A stretch of 64,000 nucleotides of DNA from Stentor coeruleus. Its lineage: Eukaryota; Ciliophora; Heterotrichea; Heterotrichida; Stentoridae. A model generated the notes under the pieces. It had not been told where the DNA came from, did not search any database, and saw only the letters and a program-made list of their open reading frames with translations. Below are positions 51,477 to 61,137 of this stretch, in pieces. Position 1 is the stretch's first letter. Each line of letters starts with the position of its first letter. The stretch lies in contig MPUH01000096.1 in NCBI GenBank assembly GCA_001970955.1, positions 1-64,000 on the forward strand, in the 5' to 3' direction. Both the position numbers and the translations under genes were made by a program.

Positions 51477-52979
51477 ATGTAAGATTCAGTTAGGTCGACA
51501 ACTCTTGACATGACCAAGGATTCTATAGGCAAGAACGCAAACACCATAGGCAATTATCAACTTGGGAAAACAATCGGAGAAGGAACTTTTGGAAAGGTTA
51601 AATTAGGAATTCATATCCAAACTCAAGAAAAAGTAGCAATCAAAATACTTGAGAAAGACCGGATATGCGATGTTTCCGATATAGAGCGAGTATCTAGAGA
51701 AATTCATATATTAAAGCTTATAAGGCACCCTGATATAATACAGTTATATGAAGTAATTTTTACATAGATCATTGAAACTCCTCGAAAACTATATTTGATC
51801 ATGGAGTATGCAAGCGGAGGCGAGCTTTTCGAGTATATCGTCAAACATAAAAAAATCCGCGAAAAGGAAGCCTGCAGATTTTTCCAACAGCTTCTAGCAG
51901 GAGTTGAATACATCAGCAAACTTAACGTTGTTCATCGGGACTTAAAGCCTGAAAACCTCCTCCTCGACCACAAAATGAACATAAAAATTGTGGACTTTGG
52001 CTTAAGCAACACTTTTAAAGCAGGAGAACTACTAAAAACAGCTTGTGGAAGCCCATGCTATGCTGCTCCTGAGATGATAGCAGGAAAGAAATATGAAGGT
52101 CTTAAAGCTGATTTATGGAGTGGAGGGGTAATATTATTTGCAATGGTCTGTGGATATTTACCTTTTGAAGACTCTAATACAAATACTTTATACAAAAAGA
52201 TCTTAGCAGGGGATTACCAATTTCCGAAATTCATATCAAATGATGCTAAGGATTTGATGACAGGAATCCTAAATGTTGACCCTGACCAGAGGCTTTCTAT
52301 AGATCAAATCCGTAAACACAACTGGTTTTCGTTAGTCAAAGAAGAAATACAGCCTGGAATTCTCATAGGTTACGATCACATCATTGTCGATATGGAAATA
52401 TTAAGACAGCTAGAAAAATATGGGTACAATTTAGACTATACAAAAAAATGTTTGGAAGCGAATAAGCATAATGATGTAACAACAGCTTATTATTTATTAT
52501 TAAAAAAACATATACAAGATGGGGGGATTTCTATAGCGGATTATGGATACAAACCTGAAACTGCACCTACAATTCAACCACAAACTCCTCAAGAGGCATA
52601 TACGTCAGTAATTCCACAAAAAAGAAAAATGCTTAAAGCAAGTAGGAGGACTGGAAGTATGGGGTCTACTTATAAAGAAAGCGATTTGAATTTAAAACTT
52701 AGTGTTGAAGGCCGCCCTGGAAGAAACACTTCACAAAGAGTTCCTAAGCAAAGACGAATATCAGATTCACCACCGTCTAAGAATAAAAAAGAAATTATTT
52801 CAGGATTTCGGCTTCTTTTTAAAAAAGCAGCCACTCCCCGGCCCCCAAGCTTGCAGAGACCAAATTTAAAAAACAGAGGAAAAACACCGGGGATGAGAGA
52901 CTTGGAACTTGCTCCAATAGCTAGAAATAGCCCTAAGATCTCAAATGATGCAAGGCTTCGATTTAAACCTTATTATTAG
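51477..52979 (+). CDS. SNF1/AMPK-type protein kinase
   Basis: Exons 51477-51478, 51494-51752 and 51768-52979 give 490 residues. The 15-nt introns are GTAAGATTCAGTTAG and GTAATTTTTACATAG. The first intron lies inside the start codon: AT, intron, G, then TCG ACA. If it is not spliced, ATG TAA results, and translation could begin only at the in-frame ATG at 51510. Kinase: IGEGTFGKVKLG, VAIKIL, VVHRDLKPENLLLD, VDFGLSN and the activation loop LKTACGSPCYAAPEM with the Thr that LKB1-type kinases phosphorylate. A UBA-like segment follows at about 310-345 (LRQLEKYGYNLDYTKKCLEA), as in AMPK alpha/SNF1 and MARKs. The basic tail shows no KA1 domain that I can see. This subgroup acts in energy sensing. 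Confidence 0.93.
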
Positions 52980-53451
52980 TATTATATAATTCATTTTAAG
53001 AAAGCTTAGGCTCTATATCAAATATTTCGGAAATTTGTAATTTATACTGAACAGAATGGGAATATTTTATGTGATGATGAGAAATGATAGAAAAGAGTCA
53101 TATTTTTATATAAAATTATGAATAAACTATGACTTTTACAAGAGAAAAAGTAGAGAGAGTTAATTGAATTAGAGTTAGATTGCTTTATATAAGAGTTATA
53201 TATTTTAGTATAGAATAAGTGAGAAAAAAAACATAAAATGAATATCTTAGCTTATTAACATTTTTTGTATAAAATTGTATCCTTCAAATAAGTTTCATTT
53301 CTTGAGGCATGATATTTTTCAAAACTTTTCTGATGTAAATTAATCATTTCTAAAGTTAATGTTTCTATAATAAAATTAAACGTCACAAAAAAGCCATAGT
53401 TATAAAAAATAAGGTAAAACCTGAAGTAAATTTATAGTCCTTTAAATCAGC
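52980..53451. other. AT-rich spacer
   Basis: About 470 bp after the SNF1-type kinase. No feature. Confidence 0.5.
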
Positions 53452-53723
53452 CTAAAGTTTACTCTTATTATCCTTAATTTTCTTCAATAAGTTCATTGAT
53501 TTTTTAGTAAAAGGGTTTAATACTTCAGTTGCAAAATGCAAAGCTGTACGACCCATAAAATTCGGCATCTTATAATTCACACCAAAATTATTTTTATAAG
53601 ATCATTGATGTTTTCTTTATGCTAGATTTTATGACTGAGTAAATTTCAAATGATAATTTTACTGCTTTTCTTAACCCTTCGAATTTCTTCATTACTTTTG
53701 CTTCTCAATTCTGAACAACCCAT
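53452..53723 (-). pseudogene. Ankyrin-repeat gene relic
   Basis: The minus strand starts MGCSELRSKSNEEIRRVKKS, a myristoylation-type start, then runs into a TGA and a TAG. A later frame reads HKENINDLIK, then GVNYKMPNFMGRTALHFATE (an ankyrin-repeat core, GRTALHFA) and ends KKIKDNKSKL with TAG. At least two stops and one frame change separate the parts, so it is probably decayed. No 15-nt intron fits the breaks. Confidence 0.5.
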
Positions 53724-54010
53724 TTAATTTTTACATCTGAAAAATTATAAAAAAATTATTCATTTTAATGGTTTGTGTGCTTTGAAAATTATATATTTTC
53801 TTTGGATATCTAAATTTATGTAACTTAAAATTGTTATAATTAATCACTTACTACATCTAATGTAAATCCTTCAAGAATCAAGCGGTCTTGATTTTTTAGC
53901 TAAAATTTAGACAAATATTTTTATAACTTCATTTTGATAAAAAAACATTATAAAAATTCTAACCAAAAAGTAAAAATCGCATTTTAATTGCGAGCATTCA
54001 AACTAAAATT

Positions 54011-54562
54011 TTACAATTCATCTTTTATCATATTATAAATTTCATATTCTTCGCTTACATCTTTCTTTTCGCATTCCTCAAAAAGATCTTTTATTTGATT
54101 AACACTCATCTTAGCTTCTCTAATTTTCTCAATTAGCATTTTATCAACTTCCACCAATTTTTCTATTTCAGTAAATCCAAAGATATCGTATTCCCCATCA
54201 TTTATTTCAACTTTTTTTTTATCTAATTCACTCAATGTTTCTGTAATTTTTTCTAAAATGTCAGCATTTTCAAAAATTTTATTGCATATATCCCTAACTT
54301 TTTCAGGATCTGGCTCGAATTTAGTTTTTTTAAAGTCTTTTGCATAATTATTGCTAAGGGTAACAAAGTCAAAATTTATAAATGATATCAGAGTTCGAGG
54401 GAGGATATGTAAACCTTCGTTGATAACTGCAATTAAAGTTTTAAGTCGATTTTTTATTGCATCATTTTGGAGGCTGAATTCTGTAACTTCTTTGTATGCG
54501 CTTGCTATAGCATTGCAAATTATATCTATTTCTTCATTGTCTTCTACAAAGACCTTGGCCAT
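54011..54562 (-). CDS. Hypothetical acidic helical protein, 183 aa
   Basis: An intact small gene of unknown family. It is acidic and almost all helical (IDIICNAIASAYKEVTEFSL, then VRDICNKIFENADILEKITE, then VDKMLIEKIREAKMSVNQIK), with no membrane segment or known motif. The start has TTATATAAA just upstream, as for other genes here. A four-helix bundle adaptor is a reasonable picture, but only a guess. Confidence 0.7.
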   Translation of the reverse strand: MAKVFVEDNEEIDIICNAIASAYKEVTEFSLQNDAIKNRLKTLIAVINEGLHILPRTLISFINFDFVTLSNNYAKDFKKTKFEPDPEKVRDICNKIFENADILEKITETLSELDKKKVEINDGEYDIFGFTEIEKLVEVDKMLIEKIREAKMSVNQIKDLFEECEKKDVSEEYEIYNMIKDEL

Positions 54563-54825
54563 TTTATATAAGGCGTTAGTTTGAAAGTAGCTGCTAGGTT
54601 ATTATGTATTTCAGAAAAAAGAAAAACTTTGTTTTAAATGCTATTAGTTGAGTTCAAGAAACAAAATCATTGAATTATTATGTTTTATTTAACTGTTAAA
54701 ATATTTGGAGCCATAATCCAAATATTTGAAAAATTAATTTTAATCAGAATTTACTTGAAATGAATGATTTTGAATTTGAAATTATTAATTGAATGATTAA
54801 ACTAAGGCTATTATTTAAGTTATTC

Positions 54826-55188
54826 TTAAGAGGCAATTCTTAAAAAGACTGGCAATCTTTTTTTCAAACTTTCTATTGAATTTTCTCTAGGAGATCTAGA
54901 TGGAGAAGTTTCAGCTGTTTCTGTAGAGTTGTCACGGTGCTTGAAAAGACAGCGATTTCCGTATTGGCAGTAACCTTTTTCATGAAATTGCTTGCACTTT
55001 TTGGTCCTATAATTTGAGTTCAATGCGCCTCTAAGTTCATGATTTCCATGAGCAAAAGTGCATTTTTCTCCAAATTCGCATATGCCAATACTCCAATTTC
55101 TGCATATTTCTGTTTTAAATTTTATTTTATAGTCAATTTGCTGTTTAAAAGCTTTCTCTTCTAGAGTTCTGAAAGGACTATTGGACAT
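54826..55188 (-). CDS. Tandem CCCH zinc-finger protein
   Basis: A 120-residue TIS11/TTP-like protein. Finger 1 at about 30-50 is FKTEICRNWSIGICEFGEKC then TFAH, spacing C-x7-C-x5-C-x3-H, one residue shorter than the animal C-x8. Finger 2 at about 64-85 is YRTKKCKQFHEKGYCQYGNR then CLFKH, spacing C-x8-C-x5-C-x3-H. The linker between the fingers is about the canonical 18 residues, and the lead-in YRTKKC matches the family. Such proteins bind AU-rich elements in mRNA 3' ends and steer decay or translation. The Ser-rich tail (SPSRSPRENS) may be phosphorylated. It is divergent with the carrier-like gene, 82 bp from start to start. Confidence 0.9.
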   Translation of the reverse strand: MSNSPFRTLEEKAFKQQIDYKIKFKTEICRNWSIGICEFGEKCTFAHGNHELRGALNSNYRTKKCKQFHEKGYCQYGNRCLFKHRDNSTETAETSPSRSPRENSIESLKKRLPVFLRIAS

Positions 55189-55270
55189 ATTTATTTAAAA
55201 TAGATTCGCTGAGATTCATTTCCATGCACAAGAAGCTAAAATTAATCTATTCTATGACAAACTATAATAA

Positions 55271-56287
55271 ATGGAGGATCTTTTCTTTGAAAAACTCAGA
55301 GAGAATGAAGAAAAAGTTAAAAAGCTTGGTCCTCATGTTTCTGGAATTGTAAATGCCCTGTGCAATGTCATTTTGTATCCTTTTTTTCAGGTCTCTACAC
55401 AATTGCAGCTAAGCCCTGTGCAAACTATTCTGAAAGACTCACCTCTTGTAGCGAAAGATTTTAAGTTAAGGCTTTATTCTATGGTTTATACTCCTAATAC
55501 AATGAATAAGCCTTTTCACCCCCCAAGATTTCTTAACTATAGTACTATAGTTATGTACAATTCATTGCAAGGCTTTACAAGTTTTTATAAAGGTTTTTCT
55601 CATGCTGCATTAGGATTTTACATTCCTCTTTTTTCAAGATCATTAGTCACATCAAAGTATTATTCCGAATTAGCTGATCTGTCTTTTACTGAAAGAATAT
55701 ACGCAGAAACTCTTATGGCTTCAGCTTGTGAGTTGGTATTCCACCCTTTGTTTGTAGCTCAAACACGATTTATCAACCAACATAATAAAATGCGCACATT
55801 CATAGATACATTAGATATGGTCAAAAGATCAGGAATTTTCAGCATGTGGAGAGGTTGGGGTTATATTTTACCACGGCAATTTATCCTTGCAGCTTGGGTT
55901 AATTATTCCCCTACACTTGATAGAGAAACAGAGAAATTTCTAGGAAGCAAATATTTTTACCAGATATTTTCTAGAGAAGCCTTAGTAGGAACAGGAGGAT
56001 TTCTTATTTCGTATCCTTTATTAACAGCAGCTAGAAGAGTTTCAGCTTACGGAAAAGTTGTTGGTATGGAAACTAAAAAATATTATGGCATACTTCATGC
56101 TTTATGGAAAATAGGTAGAGAAGAAGGTATTAAAGGCCTTTATCGGGGTTTTGGGTGTTATAGTTTTGCTGTATTTATTACTTAGATTTCTATGTGGGTC
56201 CTCTTCATGCCAACCATAACACAATATGCCTGGCTAAAATTCGGCCCAGATCGAGATGAAGTCTTAAATATATTTAATATAGATTAG
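55271..56287 (+). CDS. Divergent mitochondrial-carrier-like protein
   Basis: Exons 55271-56170 and 56186-56287 join over a 15-nt intron (GTATTTATTACTTAG), giving 333 residues; the second exon supplies the last helix (ISMWVLFMPTITQYAWLKFG). The threefold carrier pattern is visible, but all three PX[DE]XX[KR] motifs are degenerate: YPFFQVSTQLQ, HPLFVAQTRF and YPLLTAARRVSA. LWRG-like turns remain (SMWRGWG, LYRGFGCYS). Loss of the salt-bridge residues is typical of MTCH-type outer-membrane carrier homologues, which act in protein insertion rather than solute exchange; that assignment is inference. A non-transporting SLC25 is the safer call. Confidence 0.8.
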
Positions 56288-56360
56288 TTATTCGGCATAA
56301 TCCCCATAGTAATACATCATCAGAATATCATTATCCAAAATCTCCTGTATATAATCTATA

Positions 56361-56600
56361 TTAATATTAGTTAGGAATTATCTCTTGACTATTGTCCAGC
56401 CCTTGCTAATTTTCTTCTTTTATAGTATATTTTCGTGATAAAGTTTTTTATTCTCTGTCGATCTTGATTATTTCTTGTTTTTGTGTTTTTATCTAAGTGT
56501 TTTTTCAAATTCTTCATAAAACGATATGCGATAATGAAAAAAATTTAGTTTCTTCATTCGCATATTTTTTAAGTTCGTTGAAATTATATAATAAATAAGT
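56361..56600 (-). mobile_element. Truncated LINE 3' part
   Basis: The second longer copy of the LINE end at 37377: the two share about 190 bp from the TTAATATTAG border through core GGACAATAGTCAAGAGATAA into the decayed end of the ORF (minus strand, EEFEK and KHK-like remnants). One core base differs (CGATAA versus AGATAA) and several small indels separate the copies. It lies 74 bp beyond the carrier gene stop. Its right limit is approximate and no target-site duplication was found. Confidence 0.6.
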
Positions 56601-56859
56601 GAATTTTGATCTTTTAACTTTTTCACGTAATGAATCATAAACTACTTAACCTATTATTTACTCAGCTAAGTTATGACTTTAAGAAAGAAATCTACATTCT
56701 AATAACGATTGAAACCTTAGCAAATATACTTGCAGATTGATTTTTTTTTCTTCGAATTTATTACAATTTACTCTCTGTTCACTTAGTACCAAGCAATACC
56801 CTATAATTTATTTAGGTACATCCTACATCCTACGTTTTTCATTCTTCATTCTTCCTACC

Positions 56860-57400
56860 TTTCAATTTTTTTGACTAACTCTATTCTTTAATCTTACAAA
56901 GACTAATTTGCACATTTCTGAATGCCTTGATAGAATATAATTATTATTTATTGCTAGTTCAAGAACGAATATATAATAAAACATCACTTTTTGAAAGTAT
57001 GAGGATATGAGTAGAATATCTTTGATCAAACAGATCAACACCGCCTATATTCTTTATGTAAACAAGCACATTGGTAGGAATCTAAATTTTTTTCCTTTTC
57101 CAACTTTTTCGAGTCTAAGCAAGCTTGCCATCATTAGAAATCAAGCTTACAATTTTTTTCTTTGATTTCTTGAAATTTATTTATTCCTTCGAATCTGTTT
57201 ATAATCATAGATTTTTGAATTAGAAAAAAGTTTTAAAGTTCATGAGTATTTCAATAGTTTCTAATTGATGATTTTTGGTTGATTTCATCATAATAATAAT
57301 CAAACCCAACAGATTTGTAATTCTTGAGGTTCTGATTCATACAAGCCATAAGCAAATTTTGTTTTTTTCTTAGGATTATTCATTTTGTATTTTTTAGAGG
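56860..57400 (-). mobile_element. PiggyBac-like transposase relic
   Basis: The minus strand carries a decayed piggyBac-type transposase. The hallmark VLVYIKNIGGVDLFDQRYST is at about 57000-57060 (intact enzymes: ...YNKYMGGVDLxDQ...), with the catalytic-region Asp. Downstream, in another frame, FVLELAINNNYILSRHSEMC and KLVFVRLKN match the ...LLDLAIVNAYILY... helices. Upstream near 57290-57380 a scrap reads NQNLKNYKSVGFDYYYDEIN. At least three breaks. The N-terminal part and terminal repeats were not found. Ciliates also carry domesticated piggyBac genes, but this piece is dead. Confidence 0.65.
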
Positions 57401-58488
57401 AGAGATCCAATAGCAAATGCTAAAAAATACGGAGTCATCAAAAAATAACTCAAAGAGCTAGATTAAGTCAAATTCTACAAGTAAATAAGGCAATTTTTAT
57501 CAGCTGCTATGATAACCTCTATTACTTCCTTCTATAGATACCCCAAGATTCCTTTATTTTTATGAGAGAAAAATTATTAATTGTATATATACTACTTGTT
57601 ACGTGGGTGTCTTAAATTTAATTTTAAAAAATGATTAAGGAATATCATTCATAAGCATACACTTTTTAGACTGATATTTTTTTGTTTACTCTTTATCTTT
57701 TATACAATTTTGCAAATTACTTATAAATTATTACTAGCTTGTAGTAAACTTTTCTAAACCTTCTCAAAATCGAACTTCTAGTATCTTTATTATATCTAAA
57801 CATCAAAAAATAATCACAGAGAATATGCTTATATTTAATTCTAATGATAAATTAATAAAAATTCAATTAAAAACGAATTACAGTGATATCTTAACTTTGT
57901 ATCATAAAATTTATAAGCATAAAGAGAGTAGTATACTAAAATGTTAGTAAATTTACTTTAGAACTTTTGGGAAAAAAATTAAAAAATGCATAAAGTTATT
58001 CCAATTAAATTTTTAATTTGGCAATAGTTGACTATAAAATTTAAACAATACTGCTCAAAGTTATAAAGCATGATGCTTAAGTTAAATTTCATATTAATTT
58101 AGTGCAATCGATTAGAAAATTAATATCAAAGTAAAGAAATAGTTTATGTAAATATTATAAAATCTATATCTTCTTGAATCCTTAAAAATATGCTAGTGAA
58201 ATTACCAAAATAACGTTTTAGAATTGAATAACTAAGTGAATTTATTAAAAAATAAAGATTTTGATTAAGGCCTAGTTTCAATCTATCTACAAAATGACCC
58301 TTTATTGTATTATTATATTGAAGTATATATTAGTAATTCAAAAACTATTTTTTCAGACTCTTCCCCACTGATTAATCACAATATTTTAAGCACAATGCAT
58401 TTCTTGTTCTAAAAATTCCATATGATACTCGATACATAGCATTTAATTTAAAATCTTAAATATGGTTACTGATATCAGTAATATAATA
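57401..58488. other. AT-rich intergenic region
   Basis: About 1.1 kb with no coding frame, RNA gene or repeat that I can support. Confidence 0.5.
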
Positions 58489-58662
58489 ATGGGGTGTGCA
58501 GCTTATAAAAGACCTACAGTAAAGACCCAATTTCCAATCTGTGAGCAGTATCTCAAAAAAAATCAAAACAAATTTAGAGGTATGATAAAACTAAAAAATC
58601 AAACCTCATTAGCTACAATATTTGAAGTCTCTGATGAGCACGAGTATTCTTCAAGAAAATAG
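58489..58662 (+). CDS. Possible 57-aa MGCA-start protein
   Basis: The frame opens at an upstream ATG (58462), but the ATG at 58489 follows AATATAATA, the sequence type found before most starts here, and gives MGCAAYKRP, a myristoylation/palmitoylation start. The rest is basic and compact (FPICEQYLKKNQNKFRGMIK) and ends DEHEYSSRK. No homologue is known to me. MGC starts also open the EF-hand gene and the ankyrin relic. It could be a small membrane-tethered peptide gene or chance. Confidence 0.4.
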   Translation: MGCAAYKRPTVKTQFPICEQYLKKNQNKFRGMIKLKNQTSLATIFEVSDEHEYSSRK

Positions 58663-58798
58663 ATTGCCGAAAGTGTATGCAATTACTAATTAAAATAACT
58701 AATAATTCTAAAAGAAAGACTTTATATCTGTGAATAGTTTTAGAGATTTGAAACTAAGCTATTTAAACAAGACTTTTTTTATTGGAAATTTAAAGAAT
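58663..58798. other. Short spacer
   Basis: AT-rich, no feature. Confidence 0.5.
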
Positions 58799-58890
58799 CT
58801 TAAGAATAGGATAGTTTTGTCATCATGTTAATATCTTTGGTGTGCTTAAGAATAGGATAGTTTTGTCATTATGTTAATATCTATTGCATG
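58799..58890. repeat. 46-bp tandem duplication
   Basis: Two units (58799-58844 and 58845-58890) starting CTTAAGAATAGGATAGTTTT, differing at a few bases, so the duplication is not fresh. Not coding in any frame. Confidence 0.85.
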
Positions 58891-59589
58891 CTTTAGAATT
58901 TTATAAGTTTAAAGAAAAGAATGTCAAATAGATTATATTAAGTAAATGCTGATAAATTTTTGAGGCTGCTAGATTATTTTATGAAAATAAAATACTCAAG
59001 CGTATTTCTTAGTGAATATTTGTCTTAGTTTAATAAAAAAACCGCTCAGGTTACTATATTCCCTATATATTATTGATTTTATGCATCCATAATATTACAG
59101 TTTTATATATAATCAAATAATTATTTAATTTGATTTTATATATTAAAGGAATACTGAGTCTACATGAAATTGAGTGGTTTGATCTAGAAAAAATCTCATC
59201 AGGAATCATCGTGCAAAATATTTTTTATAATTTTTTAAACTAATAGCATTTTCTAATAAATTAAAGCATTTGCTTTATGCTTGCTTATTATTACATTCAG
59301 AAAAGCTCTAAGGAGTATAAATTTATGTATTAATTGAACTTTCTGCATTGCAATTTTGAATTAGTTTGATTTCATGTTTTTTGTAATAATTATTATGCAA
59401 GACTTCATATTTTTCAGCTTTATTTAGAATTATAGTATATTGAGATAAAATCATTTGATATAAAATTTATATACTAAAGTATGCATCTGTTTTTGCTTTC
59501 CTCTTTTTGTCACAAAAGTTATTTTCCAATTATCAAGTAAAAATTTTCTAAATTTAAAACTGACTTTTTTGGATTTCAAAATATATATG
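58891..59589. other. AT-rich spacer
   Basis: About 700 bp, no supported feature. Confidence 0.5.
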
Positions 59590-59760
59590 ATAAGGAATAG
59601 ATAAAAGTCACATAGCCAGCGACAACGAGTGGTTTAACATACTGAATCTGCCCAAAGAAAGAGATTGTAGGACAAACAAACCCGATCGGACAAGGTTTAA
59701 ACCATGCCACCTTAACTATCACCCAGTTTAACTTTTTTAAAAACTTATAAGGAATAGATA
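59590..59760. mobile_element. 143-bp insertion in a 14-bp duplication
   Basis: Perfect copies of ATAAGGAATAGATA at 59590-59603 and 59747-59760 flank a 143-bp segment that is clearly richer in G and C than its surroundings and contains a perfect GGTTTAAACC palindrome. On the plus strand the segment ends in AACTTTTTT, a possible Pol III stop. On the minus strand TAGTTAAGGTGG fits a Pol III A box; no good B box was seen. It is best read as a retroposed small RNA or SINE-like insertion moved by a LINE. No known RNA family is recognised. Confidence 0.55.
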
Positions 59761-59902
59761 TTTTATCAAATAAATTATAACAAACTACTTATTCAGTTTA
59801 TATTCACTCAGTCAAATCTCACAAACACTCATTTGACTTTATGCATAGTTTCATTTATATTCGAATACCCATTATATTTTCTAAATAATTATAATTATTT
59901 TA

Positions 59903-60529
59903 ATGAAAAACAATGACTACACTTCAAAAGATTTGAGAATGACCAGCGAAATAGGACTTCGAAACCCAACTGAGGTTTTATCAACTAATTACATATTAAA
60001 AACAGAACAAAATCAGTCTCTTATCAGAATATCAAGACTGTATTTTTCAACACAAGCACTTATATACAATTTTGTCATGCTTGGACTTTCATCCTTTTTG
60101 CTATTCTGGTGGTGTGTCAATTATCCTTTCCCAAATGAATCCCTTTGGTACAGCATTCTTGTAGCTTTTGTCTATATTTTACTGTTCTTAGAGCTTGCAT
60201 TTCGTATTTACATTTGGAAAATTAATGTTAAAACTGTTGCAAGCGGAGTTTTTGTACTAATTGGCCCTGTCCTTTTAGGAATTTCTTATGAACTGCCGAG
60301 AATTACAAACTTTATCATTGGGGCTATTGGCATTAGTATATCTTTTGTTGCTTTACTTTTCAATATTGTGAGGATTTACCGATTTAAAAACATCAAAAAA
60401 CTTGAGGAAAATGATGCGCAAAAAATGATGGATATGTATGGAATAGTTGAGGATAAAGATAGTGCTAAGAAATCTCAGAATGAGAATGAAAATAATAAAC
60501 TTGTTAATGGTATTGACCAAGAATTATAA
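59903..60529 (+). CDS. Four-helix membrane protein, 208 aa
   Basis: An intact gene of unknown family. After a polar N terminus of about 50 residues come four hydrophobic segments: about 53-72 (LIYNFVMLGLSSFLLFWWCV), 80-103 (YSILVAFVYILLFLELAFRI), 111-128 (TVASGVFVLIGPVLLGIS) and 135-157 (IIGAIGISISFVALLFNIVR). A charged tail of about 45 residues follows. There is no signal peptide and no known motif, so the topology would place both ends on the same side. Regulation and partners are unknown. Confidence 0.78.
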   Translation: MKNNDYTSKDLRMTSEIGLRNPTEVLSTNYILKTEQNQSLIRISRLYFSTQALIYNFVMLGLSSFLLFWWCVNYPFPNESLWYSILVAFVYILLFLELAFRIYIWKINVKTVASGVFVLIGPVLLGISYELPRITNFIIGAIGISISFVALLFNIVRIYRFKNIKKLEENDAQKMMDMYGIVEDKDSAKKSQNENENNKLVNGIDQEL

Positions 60530-61137
60530 ACTTCAAATGATTTAAGTAGAAAAATTGGCTAGCTAATTAGAGCTTTTAAAGATTTATGGATGTTTTATAA
60601 TGTATGAAGTATATAGTAATTATTCATTAAAAACTATACTTTCAAAGCTTATGAGTATTATTTATTCTAAGTTAAATATATTATTTACAGTAATAATCAT
60701 TTTTATAAGCTTAAAGCAAACATAAATATTGAGCTCGCCTATTTTTTCTTACTGAAACCTCATATTTTTTCTTTTATAGTTTTTTACTCATCTATCCAGT
60801 TATTAAAATTGGCAAATAATATAGTCTCTAACTATTTAATATCCTTAATTAATTCTTATATCTAATTTAAACTTGCATGCTTCAACTATATCTGTATTTC
60901 TTCTACAATAAACATAATCTTTTCTTATTTCAATCCTCTCTTCAAATAACTCCACATTTTCCCGAATCCATCTTAAAAAATCCAACAATTTATTTTCCCC
61001 AGCATCCCATAAGATAAATTTTAATAACCACCATCCTCAAAAAGTTCTCAAAAGCTACTTTACCATTACTTAAACACCCACCGTCCTTTAAAACAACCAT
61101 TCCCATCAAGTTCAACTTTCTAAACATATAAATCAAT
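60530..61137. other. AT-rich spacer
   Basis: About 600 bp; the minus-strand frame at 60990-61229 overlaps the next gene start and is not supported. The last 250 bp become C-rich before the start at 61138. Confidence 0.5.

Noticed and set aside
59604-59746. Telomerase RNA, tRNA-Ser/Leu or SRP RNA for the GC-richer insertion
   Set aside because: No template for CCCTAACA repeats, no closed cloverleaf and no SRP core motif; flanking direct repeats point to an insertion.
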